Origin: Thermoplasmatota archaeon
Lineage (GTDB): Archaea; Thermoplasmatota; Thermoplasmata; Thermoplasmatales; GCA-001856825
Assembly (NCBI GenBank): GCA_023381415.1
Contig: JAMCUN010000002.1
Span: 12,932-58,270 of the forward strand
Length of the DNA stretch: 45,339 nt
Reading direction: 5' to 3'
Shown: positions 32,782 through 40,811 of the stretch, one piece after another
Position numbering within the stretch: position 1 is the first letter of the stretch
Layout: each line of letters begins with the position of its first letter
Program-made: the position numbers and the translations under genes
Notes under the pieces: generated by a model
The model's database searches: none
What the model was told of the DNA's origin: nothing
The model's input: the letters and a program-made list of their open reading frames with translations, nothing else

Positions 32782-33315
32782 TTAACGGACGAACCCCCTG
32801 GCTTTCAGGTATTCGATTATTGTGTTCACACTCTCATCTACAGTCTGTTCATTCGTGTTTATCGTTATCTCCGGAGATAGAGGTTCCTCGTACGGGTCCT
32901 GCAATCCCGTCAGATTCGTGATTTCTCCGGCAAGCGCCTTTCTATAAAGTCCCTTTGGATCCCTCTTTATCAGAATTTCAAGCGGGCAGCGGACATAGAC
33001 TTCAATGAAATTCTGAATCTCATTTCTAGCCTTCGTCCTGACCTCCCTGTATGGGGAGATCAATGGGACAAGAGTGACTACTCCGTTACGGGCCAACAAC
33101 TTTGCGACGAATATCACCCTCTCATTGTGCTTCTCCCTGTCCTCCTTTGAGAACCCAAGATCACGTGACAGACCCTTCCTTATCTCGTCACCATCAAGGA
33201 TCTCAACCCTCCTCCCGTTGTTTAAAAGGCTTGCCCTGATCCTTTCAGCAAGCGTAGTCTTTCCAGCTGCTGGAGGACCGGTGAACCATAGTACAAACCC
33301 AGGATCATTCGACAT
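32782..33315 (-). CDS. cysC: Adenylylsulfate (APS) kinase
   Basis: 177 residues from ATG 33315 (MSNDPGFVLWFTG), chosen because it begins right before the first strand; it overlaps the 3' end of the upstream gene by 11 bases. P-loop TGPPAAGKTTL, the APS motif LDGDEIRKGLSRDLGFSKEDREKHNERV, LISPYREVRTKAR, and GLYRKALAGEITNLTGLQDPYEEP all match CysC. It makes PAPS, the sulfate donor for sulfotransferases. No ATP sulfurylase or PAPS reductase is in the window, so PAPS may be used for sulfation rather than assimilation. Confidence 0.94.
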   Translation of the reverse strand: MSNDPGFVLWFTGPPAAGKTTLAERIRASLLNNGRRVEILDGDEIRKGLSRDLGFSKEDREKHNERVIFVAKLLARNGVVTLVPLISPYREVRTKARNEIQNFIEVYVRCPLEILIKRDPKGLYRKALAGEITNLTGLQDPYEEPLSPEITINTNEQTVDESVNTIIEYLKARGFVR

Positions 33316-34693
33316 ATTCCACACCCTCCAGTGGTTTTCCCTGAATGCCATACATCTTCCTCACCTTATATAGGGCTAGGATTGTCGGCGCTATCCTGTA
33401 TATGCTTGAATCAATCACCCTTCCGATTTCCCTGTTTTTCCTGTACAATATGTAAATGCCATCGTAATCATGCACAGCATCGTCAGGTCCTGTATCATTC
33501 TCAAGAAGATAGTCTGAGTCGTAACCGAGTGTCCCTGCCGCTCTCCAGCTGAGATCATCCAGATAGACGAACAGGTCAGATCGATCGCCGTTGACGACTT
33601 TATAGACCTCTTCTGGTTCAAAGACTTTTGTTTTCCATTCCTCACCATTTGGGCCCCTTATTTCTTTTATCTTCTTTTTCAAAATGTCTAGTTCCTCCCT
33701 CACCTTCCCCCTTTCTATTATTCCTTCCGGCTCCCTTCCCTTTACGTTGAGGAAAACCCTGGCATAGTAGCCTCCCCATGCCCAGGCCTTTGAACCTGAC
33801 CAATCTATGTCAAGTTCATCAAGTGACGAACCCTGCTTTGGAAAACCACTCCTGAGTTTGAGGTATCCCTCCTTGATCAGCCACTGGTTGATTGCAAAAG
33901 CACCCTTCATGCTCTTGGCTCCATGGTCTGATACAACCAGAACAACAGTATCATCATCAAAACAGTCCAGAAGCTTGCCTATGTGTGAATCAACCATTCT
34001 GAAGTAAGATATGAACTTCTCCCTCATCTCCGGATCATCCTCGTATAAGTGGCTGCTCTCATCTATGTAACGCCAGAACGAGTGGTGAATCCTGTCTATC
34101 CCTATCTCGACCATGAAAAAGAAGTCCCACTCTTTTTCCATTGCCATCTTTTCTGCCATCCTGAATCTTGTGTCCGTCATCCTGTAGATCTCCTCGATTA
34201 TCTTCCTCTTTTCTGGCTTCCTGAACTTCACGTCAAACTGGTAGTCCGGGAAGTCCTTCATTATCTCATTCTTGAGCCCAGGCGGGTAAGTGAATTCCTT
34301 GTCCTTATCGGGAGTCAGGAAGTCAGTGACCAGAAGTCCAGGAAGGGGCTTGGGTGGGTAAGAGGGCGGCACTGCGATAATAATGCTTCTCTTGTTTCTC
34401 CTTCCAAGTATCTCCCACACAGTCTCAAACTTAATGTCTTGAGAAGTCGGGATCTTTATTCCATTGTAGGAGTTTGGAATTCTCGATCTGAACCCGTACA
34501 GTCCTAGCTCTCCTGGCGTACGTCCGGTTGCCATCACCATCCACGCTGGCACTGTGATAGGTGGGTCACAACTACGGAGTTTGCCGGATATACCCCTTGA
34601 GGCCATCATTGAAAGATTCGGCAGCTCCCCCTTCAACTTGTTGAATATCAGATCAGGGGCTGCGCAGTCAAGTCCGATTACCGCCACCTTCAT
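33305..34693 (-). CDS. Alkaline-phosphatase-superfamily phosphodiesterase/nucleotide pyrophosphatase
   Basis: 462 residues from ATG 34693 (MKVAVIGLDCAAPDLIFNKL); a GTG at 34702, touching the upstream stop, is the alternative. The metal Asp is in VIGLDCAAPD. The nucleophile is a Thr in CDPPITVPAWMVMATGRTPG (T47 from this start). DRIHHSFWRY supplies the Asp/His pair, and VLVVSDHGAKSMKGAF the second DH pair. This is the type I phosphodiesterase/nucleotide pyrophosphatase group, not a classic sulfatase. It lies between an RHH regulator and APS kinase with overlapping ends, so it may act on a PAPS/APS-related nucleotide or sulfated product. Substrate inferred from context only. Confidence 0.85.
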   Translation of the reverse strand: MKVAVIGLDCAAPDLIFNKLKGELPNLSMMASRGISGKLRSCDPPITVPAWMVMATGRTPGELGLYGFRSRIPNSYNGIKIPTSQDIKFETVWEILGRRNKRSIIIAVPPSYPPKPLPGLLVTDFLTPDKDKEFTYPPGLKNEIMKDFPDYQFDVKFRKPEKRKIIEEIYRMTDTRFRMAEKMAMEKEWDFFFMVEIGIDRIHHSFWRYIDESSHLYEDDPEMREKFISYFRMVDSHIGKLLDCFDDDTVVLVVSDHGAKSMKGAFAINQWLIKEGYLKLRSGFPKQGSSLDELDIDWSGSKAWAWGGYYARVFLNVKGREPEGIIERGKVREELDILKKKIKEIRGPNGEEWKTKVFEPEEVYKVVNGDRSDLFVYLDDLSWRAAGTLGYDSDYLLENDTGPDDAVHDYDGIYILYRKNREIGRVIDSSIYRIAPTILALYKVRKMYGIQGKPLEGVEYVE

Positions 34694-34702
34694 TCCTATC
34701 AC

Positions 34703-34921
34703 TCAATCCAGGTATCCTAGAGACCTGAGCCTGTCCTTAACCTTCTTCTCGTCCTCTGAGTTGAAAGCTTCCTGGTCACTGCCGTGAGCAAGTATCTCCC
34801 TAAGGACGAATGTCACGTAATCGCTGACCGAAGTGAACCCGGTACCCTTAATTTTTTCCTGAATCTTCTCGAAGAGTGGAGTTGGCAGAGAAACAGTTGT
34901 GTATTTCTTATCTGTTGCCAT
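34703..34921 (-). CDS. Ribbon-helix-helix (CopG-family) regulator
   Basis: 72 residues. KKYTTVSLPTPLFEKIQEKI gives the beta strand and first helix, GFTSVSDYVTFVLREIL the second. A charged tail with EDEKKVKDRLRSLGYLD follows. It should bind DNA as a dimer. It is the first gene of a three-gene minus-strand operon with the phosphodiesterase-like gene and cysC and is the likely regulator of that operon. The region upstream (34922-34950) includes the near-palindrome ATTATTTGTACAAATAAT (34934-34951), a possible operator. Confidence 0.85.
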   Translation of the reverse strand: MATDKKYTTVSLPTPLFEKIQEKIKGTGFTSVSDYVTFVLREILAHGSDQEAFNSEDEKKVKDRLRSLGYLD

Positions 34922-34933
34922 GGTTTGTCAGGA

Positions 34934-34951
34934 ATTATTTGTACAAATAAT
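34934..34951. promoter_or_regulatory. Palindrome upstream of the RHH-phosphodiesterase-cysC operon
   Basis: ATTATTTGTACAAATAAT (18 bases) is a perfect dyad centred on GTAC. It begins 12 bases before the RHH regulator start at 34921 and its centre is about 21 bases from it, so it also covers the likely TATA position. This is a good candidate for the operator of the RHH protein itself. Confidence 0.6.
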
Positions 34952-35042
34952 TTATCTTAATTAAAGTACATTATAACGGATTGAGTTTCAGTGAATAGGA
35001 CCGTTTGTATCCCTAAAACAGAAGCCCGAGGGAGGAAGGCAG

Positions 35043-35120
35043 ATGGCAAAAGGGAACAGAAGGAAGGCATGGAATATTATTCGGAAGAGCAGCCTCCCTT
35101 CAATTTCCCTTCTCCTTTGA
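35043..35120 (+). CDS. Candidate 25-residue basic peptide
   Basis: ATG 35043 to TGA 35118-35120, preceded by GGGAGG ending eight bases before the ATG, a good ribosome site. The product starts MAKGNRRKAWNIIRKSS and ends in a short hydrophobic run. The surrounding DNA is oddly purine-rich then pyrimidine-rich, with GAGGGAGG and CCTCCCTT as distant complementary arms, so the block could equally be a structured RNA or chance. Weak call. Confidence 0.22.
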   Translation: MAKGNRRKAWNIIRKSSLPSISLLL

Positions 35121-35216
35121 TATCTTTCCAGGAGTCGGAATAAGTTGCATTCAGCTCTTCGTAAATACAGAAAAAATTATATATTGTATGTGACTTGGAC
35201 AATTCTGGTGATACTC

Positions 35217-35498
35217 GTGGCTGATAACAACACTATATTCATCGGGAAGAAGCCGACTGAAAACTATGTTTTTAGCACAATAATGCTCTTTACAAATGGA
35301 GCGGGCGAAGTCTCAATAAAGGCTAGGGGGATGGCTATAAAGAGGGCGGTAGACGTTGCAGAAATCGTAAGAAATAGGATGGAGTCGATGATGAAGACAA
35401 AGGTCACATATTCTGACATAAAGATTGCCACAGAAAAAGTACAGAGGGAAGACGGAGAAAGCAACGTTTCCTCCATCGAGATAGTACTGAAGAAGTAG
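35217..35498 (+). CDS. albA: Chromatin protein Alba
   Basis: 93 residues from GTG 35217; GGTGAT is five to ten bases upstream and AAAAATTATATATTG (about 35170-35184) is the TATA region. NNTIFIGKKPTENYVFSTIM is the standard Alba start with the lysine loop. Then ISIKARG-like SIKARGMAIKRAVDVAEIVRN and the basic hairpin DIKIATEKVQREDGES. It binds DNA and RNA as dimers. An upstream extension of the frame to 35145 has no Alba similarity. The message ends in a hairpin at 35495-35514. Confidence 0.94.
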   Translation: MADNNTIFIGKKPTENYVFSTIMLFTNGAGEVSIKARGMAIKRAVDVAEIVRNRMESMMKTKVTYSDIKIATEKVQREDGESNVSSIEIVLKK

Positions 35499-35514
35499 GT
35501 GATTTCTCACCTAC
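35495..35514 (+). terminator. Hairpin containing the alba stop codon
   Basis: GTAGGTGA (35495-35502), TTTC, TCACCTAC (35507-35514): perfect 8-bp stem with a 4-base loop, with the TAG stop at 35496-35498 in the 5' arm. ATTTTTG follows at 35520-35526. Likely terminator of alba, just upstream of tgtA. Confidence 0.65.
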
Positions 35515-35540
35515 CACAAATTTTTGATCAAGTTTGCTAA

Positions 35541-37337
35541 ATGTTCCAGATTCTCCACAGGGATGGCTTATCTAGGATTGGAGAGCTGGAAGTTAACAAC
35601 AAGAAATTAACGACACCTGTTCTTCTTCCGGTAATTCATCCTTTCAAGGCTGAGCCTTGGATTTCTGCGATAAAGAAGATGAAACTTGGAGGCGTCATCA
35701 CAAACTCCTACACGCTGAAGAAAGGTGGCTTCCAGGAAGGGAAGAGCGTCCATGACCTCATCAATTTCCAGGGGTTGGTGATGACTGATTCGGGGACGTT
35801 CCAGGAACACATGTACGGGGAACTGAAGGAAGGTAACATTGAGATGGTGAACTATCAGAAGAGCATCGGCTCCGACGTAATAACCATCAGGGACATCTTC
35901 TCAGAGATGGACCACTCGAGGGATAAGATAAAGGGAGACATAGAGGAAAACTATAGGAGAGGTAAGGAAGCTATCAATAAAATTGGGGGCTATATTGCCC
36001 TTCCGGTTCATGGTGGGCCATTCAATGACCTGAGACAGGAAAGTGCAACGATGATGGGTGCTCTGGATGGAGAATACTTCCCAATCGGAGGAATAGTCCC
36101 ATTCATGGAGAGGTACATGTATTCACAGGTGATTGATGCGGTCCTCAACTCAAAAATGAAGCTCAGGACATCTGCAGTGATACACGCCTTCGGTGCAGGA
36201 CATCCGATGTTCTTCCCGCTACTCTTCCTGGCCGGGGTAGACGTTATAGATTCTTCCGCCTACATAAAGTATGCCAGAGACGACAGGATATTGACTGAAA
36301 CTGGAACGGCAGATCTTAAGTCGTTTGCGGATGAACTTCCGCCGTCTCCATATTTCGACAGGTATAACGCCAAGGAACTTATGGCTATGTCCAAAGAGGA
36401 GAGGGAGATAACAATCGGACTCCACAACCTTTATGTTTCAGTGAAGGAAGTGGAGAACATCAGGCAGCAAATAAGATCTGAGAATATTTGGAACTATGCT
36501 GAATATAGATCCCATTCCCATCCCTTACTGCTTGAGGCATTCAGGAGATTTCTCGAGTACTGGGAATACACAGAGAGATTTGAGCCGCTGTCGAGGAAGA
36601 CACCCCTCTTTTATTCAGGGGAGGAGTCTCTAATGAGACCTGACGTGAGGAGATTCATATCAAAGTGCGCGAAAAATGTTGAAGGAGAAAGGATAGAAAA
36701 GAAGCCGTATTCTTATTACACAGAAGTTCCTGTTGAATATGTCAACACCCCTTTCGGGACTGTCCCTCTATATCTGGACGAAACATATCCTGTAGCCCAG
36801 TCCCTTTTCCCAGGTGAATACTATGAAAGCTACAGGGAGATTGAGAAATTCGATAGGCCGGAATGGAAGGAATTTCTTCTAAATAAGGTGGATTACGTGT
36901 TCTCTTATCAGTTCGGCAGAAGTCTCTTCTCTATAATTGAGAAGGGGAAGGTCGAACTGCAGAGGAGCAGGAACACGGGGAAGATACGCAATGTATTATA
37001 CGATGGCAAGCAGATTCTTGCATTCAGGGCATCAGACGGCTTATTCAGCCTGAACTACGAAGGTGCCGTGATGATACATTCCAGCTTCAAGAGTCCAGGC
37101 CACAGGGTCATTGTGAACAGTGAAGTCTCGGAATACATCAGAGAGGGAAAGAACGTTTTTGCAAAGTTTGTAGAGGGAGCGGATCGCTCTATACGCCCTC
37201 ATGACGAGGTGTTGATAGTTGACACGGAAGACAATCTGTTAGCATTTGGAAGGGCACTTTTGAACAGTGATGAAATGATGGACTTCAGCAGGGGCATAGC
37301 AGTAAAGAACAGGATCAGATCCAAGGATTCCAGTTAA
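35541..37337 (+). CDS. tgtA: Archaeosine tRNA-guanine transglycosylase, zinc cysteines missing
   Basis: 598 residues. It exchanges guanine-15 of tRNA for preQ0, the first step to archaeosine. MTDSGTFQEHMYGE (81-94, D83) and GVDVIDSSAYIKYARDDR (232-249, D237) carry the catalytic Asp residues, and YFPIGGIVPFME the substrate loop. In archaeal TGT the segment before the LHNLYV motif normally has CxCxxC zinc ligands. Here it reads ELPPSPYFDRYNAKEL (265-280) with no Cys. The C-terminal third (VDYVFSYQFGRSLFSII to the end, with a PUA-like domain near 510-580) recognises the tRNA arm. The active site seems intact, so activity without zinc is the likely reading. Confidence 0.9.
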   Translation: MFQILHRDGLSRIGELEVNNKKLTTPVLLPVIHPFKAEPWISAIKKMKLGGVITNSYTLKKGGFQEGKSVHDLINFQGLVMTDSGTFQEHMYGELKEGNIEMVNYQKSIGSDVITIRDIFSEMDHSRDKIKGDIEENYRRGKEAINKIGGYIALPVHGGPFNDLRQESATMMGALDGEYFPIGGIVPFMERYMYSQVIDAVLNSKMKLRTSAVIHAFGAGHPMFFPLLFLAGVDVIDSSAYIKYARDDRILTETGTADLKSFADELPPSPYFDRYNAKELMAMSKEEREITIGLHNLYVSVKEVENIRQQIRSENIWNYAEYRSHSHPLLLEAFRRFLEYWEYTERFEPLSRKTPLFYSGEESLMRPDVRRFISKCAKNVEGERIEKKPYSYYTEVPVEYVNTPFGTVPLYLDETYPVAQSLFPGEYYESYREIEKFDRPEWKEFLLNKVDYVFSYQFGRSLFSIIEKGKVELQRSRNTGKIRNVLYDGKQILAFRASDGLFSLNYEGAVMIHSSFKSPGHRVIVNSEVSEYIREGKNVFAKFVEGADRSIRPHDEVLIVDTEDNLLAFGRALLNSDEMMDFSRGIAVKNRIRSKDSS

Positions 37338-37367
37338 AAATTTATTTAACCGTTCACTTCCTAGAAA

Positions 37368-38129
37368 GTGGAGATCAGAAGGGCCAGGTCTATAGACGAA
37401 TATAAGGCAGTCGAAAGCATACAGAGGGTAATATGGGGAATGGTGGAGGAACCTCCAGTCCCTCTCCCAATTCTTGTCGCGATAAACTCAAACGGAGGAC
37501 TCGTGGAGATTGCAAAGGACGGCGGAAGGATTGTGGGATTCAGCCTCGCCTTTCCAGGAAACCATGACGGTCTAAGATACCTTTACTCCCACATGGCCGG
37601 TGTCATAGAGGAATACAGGAACAGGGACGTAGGTTATGAGATAAAGATGCATCAATTTGAGGAGGCCAGGAAAATGGGCTACTCGGAGGTAAGATGGACG
37701 TTCGATCCAATGAAGGCTAGGAATGCCTATTTCAATGTGCATAAGCTAGGGGCATATGCTTATGACTACAAGATCAACTATTATGGAATAATGGGATCAA
37801 AGGAGAACGAGGGAGTCGAGTCAGACAGGATTGAGGCACATAAGTTCCTGGACAGGGAGAAAGTTACTGCAGGGAAATACGAAGTGGGGGCAAGGATAAC
37901 AGATTTCCCCAGACCCTGGAAGTCAGTGGACATGAAGGGAGACTCTATATCTCTGGAGGTTCCGACGAACCTTGGTAGGGATATCGGTCTTGCCAGGGAA
38001 TGGAGACTTTCTCTCAGATCTGCCATATCTTCCCTAGAATCGCAAGGTTATGTGATGAACGACGTCGTCAAAGGTGACAAAACAGTATTTCTGATCTTTA
38101 CTGTGAGGGAGAAGGTCGGTCTCAAATAA
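37368..38129 (+). CDS. GNAT-related acyltransferase (COG3375-like)
   Basis: 253 residues from GTG 37368; AAAAATTTATTTAAC at 37336-37350 is a TATA element about 25 bases upstream, so the message is probably leaderless. VESIQRVIWGMVEEPPVPLP starts the domain. GGRIVGFSLAFPG and YLYSHMAGVIEEYRNRDVGYEIKMHQFEEARKMGY form the acetyl-CoA-binding core (R-x-x-x-x-G-x-x type). DPMKARNAYFNVHKLGAYAYDYKINYYG is characteristic of the group annotated as predicted GNAT acyltransferases. The substrate is not known. Ends two bases from the convergent rps17e. Confidence 0.8.
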   Translation: MEIRRARSIDEYKAVESIQRVIWGMVEEPPVPLPILVAINSNGGLVEIAKDGGRIVGFSLAFPGNHDGLRYLYSHMAGVIEEYRNRDVGYEIKMHQFEEARKMGYSEVRWTFDPMKARNAYFNVHKLGAYAYDYKINYYGIMGSKENEGVESDRIEAHKFLDREKVTAGKYEVGARITDFPRPWKSVDMKGDSISLEVPTNLGRDIGLAREWRLSLRSAISSLESQGYVMNDVVKGDKTVFLIFTVREKVGLK

Positions 38130-38131
38130 GC

Positions 38132-38365
38132 TCAGATTGAAAAATCTTCCACTTCTGGCTCCTTTCTCTTCTTCGGGATCTTCTTCGTCTTCCAGTATGT
38201 AGTTACGTAGCCAGCCACCAGATTCCTCAATTTCTTTGATGCGTCAGGTATGACCTTGTCTATTATCTCCTTGTTATGGTCGAAATCCTTTCCAAGATAT
38301 TGCTCATATTCCTCGTATACCTGTCTCGCTACAGTTTTAACTAATGTTGGCCTGATGGCACCCAT
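38132..38365 (-). CDS. rps17e: Small subunit ribosomal protein S17e
   Basis: 77 residues from ATG 38365. GAIRPTLVKTVARQVYEEYE, DFDHNKEIIDKVIPDASKKL and RNLVAGYVTTYW follow the S17e family almost throughout, with a basic extension KKIPKKRKEPEVEDFSI. The usual start MG-x-x-RPT points to 38365 rather than the GTG at 38383. ATATTTAAT at about 38388-38396 is spaced about 25-27 bases from that ATG. A eukaryote/archaea-specific ribosomal protein. Confidence 0.93.
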   Translation of the reverse strand: MGAIRPTLVKTVARQVYEEYEQYLGKDFDHNKEIIDKVIPDASKKLRNLVAGYVTTYWKTKKIPKKRKEPEVEDFSI

Positions 38366-38399
38366 TACTCTCGATATGTTCACAAACTAATTAAATATT

Positions 38400-39452
38400 T
38401 CATTTCTGGATTACCTGAAATTCAGCCGCGCCCCTTAGCACCCAAAACAGGGCGGCGTAGGTAGGGATTATCGCCTTCCCCTCTCTGTATTCAGTTTCAG
38501 CCTCTCCGAATTCCGATTTGACTGCTTTTGTGAAAATCACTTCCAGATTGTCCCTGAAAACTTCGGGAATCGCGTCTGCAATGGGATCGAATTGTGAAAT
38601 CCTGTCGAAATCAACGATTTTGACCAGCAGTCCAGACTTTCCGTGAAGGCTTCCAGGAGTCCTGATCAGCCGGTGGATGTCTATAGAAACAGGTTCATCT
38701 ATCCTGGAAGAGAACCTCTTTATTGCTATTTTCCTGGCCACCCTTTCAAGCACTTCCCCATTCTTGAACTCCCTCTTGCCTATGTCCCCCAGGCTCTCAC
38801 CAGACTCCTCTTCTATCCTCTGCTTCCACTTCTTATCCTGGGATTCAAGAACCTGGATCAGCTCGCCCTTCACATTGTTGATCCTTTCGTCCCATCTTGT
38901 TCTTGAACTGGACCTGTATTCAGAAGAAACGCACCTTCCTGATATGTAGTCAACAATTTCCCTCCTTTCCTGTGATTCCAGTTTTTCGAACACTGAATAT
39001 ACGTGGACATGATATCCCCTGCTGCCTGAGAATACCACCTCCAGGTCATTCTTGCTAACGCTCAGATCATCAGTCAGGATGTTCAGGAGCTTTATCAGTT
39101 CCTCTTTGACTACACTGAGCATTTCCGAATATCGCATCCTGTCTGCGCCTTCTATGTGATCTCCGTCTATGTCAAATATAAGATCTGCACCCTTCCATCT
39201 CTTGTTGTCCATGTTGGAATCCGGGCTATCGTAGTACGCACTTGAGTAATAAAAGTGGAGGGGAGGATTCTCCCTCACGTATCCGATAAGCGCTGGCATT
39301 GATTGGAAAGATGTGTGTCTTACCATCCCCTGCTTCCCGAAGGGGGTGAATGCAAGCTCCCTCTTCTCGAGGGACCTGATCCCGAATGAGTCTACTTCGC
39401 CATAATATCTTCCAAATAGCTCCTGGACGGTCTTGATTGACTGCTCATTCAT
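38400..39452 (-). CDS. priS: DNA primase small (catalytic) subunit PriS
   Basis: 350 residues, an archaeo-eukaryotic primase. RELAFTPFGKQGMVRHTSF starts the conserved core. LIFDIDGDH holds the two metal-binding Asp residues (D94, D96), VVFSGSRGYHVHVYSVF the second active-site segment, and SIDIHRLIRTPGSLHGKSG the nucleotide-binding segment. Many archaeal PriS proteins bind zinc through cysteines following the DIDGDH motif. None are present here; the only Cys is at GRCVSS. The catalytic residues are intact. The start lies inside the end of the upstream secreted-protein gene (8-base overlap). Confidence 0.93.
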   Translation of the reverse strand: MNEQSIKTVQELFGRYYGEVDSFGIRSLEKRELAFTPFGKQGMVRHTSFQSMPALIGYVRENPPLHFYYSSAYYDSPDSNMDNKRWKGADLIFDIDGDHIEGADRMRYSEMLSVVKEELIKLLNILTDDLSVSKNDLEVVFSGSRGYHVHVYSVFEKLESQERREIVDYISGRCVSSEYRSSSRTRWDERINNVKGELIQVLESQDKKWKQRIEEESGESLGDIGKREFKNGEVLERVARKIAIKRFSSRIDEPVSIDIHRLIRTPGSLHGKSGLLVKIVDFDRISQFDPIADAIPEVFRDNLEVIFTKAVKSEFGEAETEYREGKAIIPTYAALFWVLRGAAEFQVIQK

Positions 39453-40011
39453 CTTTCTTCCTGTTGAAGATGAAATAGAGCGCTATTATAGACACAACAA
39501 CTGCTCCTGCAAACACATAACCGTAAAGGGACCTGACTCCTGGATTGTTGAAGCTCGTCGGTGTGGAATTTGAAAATCCAGGAAGGGCACCTGCATTCAA
39601 CTTTTCCTGATTGGTGTATCCTGTCCCTGTTGCATCCAGAGGGGCAATTTTCTCGAAGGCTATGGTCACGTTCTTCTCAGTAAGGTTGCCAGTGGATGAC
39701 AGCGCAACGATGAATTCAGCTCCGTAGGGGTTCAGTCCTGTCAGGCCGTATGAGAAGAGGATGTAATTCTTGTCAGGACTGCTTTTCCAGTCGTATGTTG
39801 AGAAATTCTTGCTGTATATCACAGGATAAACTGTTGTATTCCAGTCTGTGGTTGTTATGGTGATGTTGTACCCCTGATATGTCTGATAACTTATTGTCGG
39901 AAATGAGGGGCTGGACTGGGCATATGTCTGCCCGCTAACAACAACTACTGCAGATAGAAGTATTATGATCATCGCTGTAAGCAGTCTTCTGTTCACTGGA
40001 GAGGGTATCAA
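39445..40011 (-). CDS. Secreted membrane-anchored protein with many N-glycosylation sites
   Basis: 188 residues from TTG 40011; ATG 39972 in the signal segment is an alternative. The N-terminal hydrophobic helix (LLTAMIIILLSAVVVVSGQT) resembles a signal peptide. An external domain of about 125 residues follows, with six or so N-x-S/T sequons (NITIT, NTT, NFST, NLT, NVT, NST). A C-terminal helix (YGYVFAGAVVVSIIALYFIF) precedes NRKKDE. This is the layout of an archaeal surface protein anchored at the C-terminus. It overlaps priS and follows purQ, with no evident functional link. It could be a target of the glycosylation genes in this window. Confidence 0.75.
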   Translation of the reverse strand: MIPSPVNRRLLTAMIIILLSAVVVVSGQTYAQSSPSFPTISYQTYQGYNITITTTDWNTTVYPVIYSKNFSTYDWKSSPDKNYILFSYGLTGLNPYGAEFIVALSSTGNLTEKNVTIAFEKIAPLDATGTGYTNQEKLNAGALPGFSNSTPTSFNNPGVRSLYGYVFAGAVVVSIIALYFIFNRKKDE

Positions 40012-40019
40012 TAACAGTT

Positions 40020-40811
40020 TTAATATTTTTCTCTAATGAATCTGACCGCGCTTTCGAAGAATCTATTCCCTATGTCATAACCCCTCCTCTCCCTTGTCCA
40101 GTCGGTTTCTGTGAATCTGCTGAATATTCTTTCAGGGTGTGGCATCACTCCCAGTACATTCCCTCTCCTATTGCATATTCCAGCAATGTTATGCTCAGAA
40201 CCGTTTGGGTTCCAGGGGTAACCCTCTTCCTTCCCACTGCCGCTCACGTATGTAAGGACGTTCAATCCTTCCTTGACAATTCTTCTCAGTACATCGCTGT
40301 CCCGTGGAACAAAACGACCTTCGGAATGTGCTATTGGAAGCTTAATGATTTCACCATCACTGAAACCGTCCAGGAAGAGGCAGTTTCCCCTTCTAACGTT
40401 GAGGTAAACTGTCCTGGCCTCGAAACGATTAGATGCATTTGGAGCGAGAGCCGCTTCGACCGCGTAACTCTTGCCTGTGTCAGGTATGAGCCCGAGCTCA
40501 ACCAGGACCTGAAAGCCGTTGCAGGATCCCATCACTGGCCGGCCATCTTCCACAAAATTCTCCAGGTCCCTCTTGATCTTTGCCCTTATCCTGGCTGCCA
40601 TGACAGCGCCGGCCCTAACATAGTCTCCTGCAGAGAAACCACCTGGAAAGAACAGCACATCGTAGCTGTCCAACCTCCTCGTCCGATTCTCAAACTTCTT
40701 CAAATGTACTATCTCAGGTGATGAATCAGAATGCCTGAAAGACTGGTATGCTTCCTCCTCATTATTGGTCCCCTCCATGGTCAGTATAGCCACCCTTACA
40801 TCCCTCTTCAT
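40020..40811 (-). CDS. purQ: Phosphoribosylformylglycinamidine synthase, glutaminase subunit
   Basis: 263 residues. Class I glutamine amidotransferase that supplies ammonia to PurL. VRVAILTMEGTNNEEEAYQSF is the family start, VLFFPGGFSAGDYVRAGAVMA the oxyanion loop, and VMGSCNGFQVLVELGLIP contains the nucleophilic Cys. PIAHSEGRFVPR and VMPHPERIF hold the catalytic His and Glu. ATG 40811 overlaps the purL stop (ATGA), so translation is coupled. Confidence 0.95.
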   Translation of the reverse strand: MKRDVRVAILTMEGTNNEEEAYQSFRHSDSSPEIVHLKKFENRTRRLDSYDVLFFPGGFSAGDYVRAGAVMAARIRAKIKRDLENFVEDGRPVMGSCNGFQVLVELGLIPDTGKSYAVEAALAPNASNRFEARTVYLNVRRGNCLFLDGFSDGEIIKLPIAHSEGRFVPRDSDVLRRIVKEGLNVLTYVSGSGKEEGYPWNPNGSEHNIAGICNRRGNVLGVMPHPERIFSRFTETDWTRERRGYDIGNRFFESAVRFIREKY

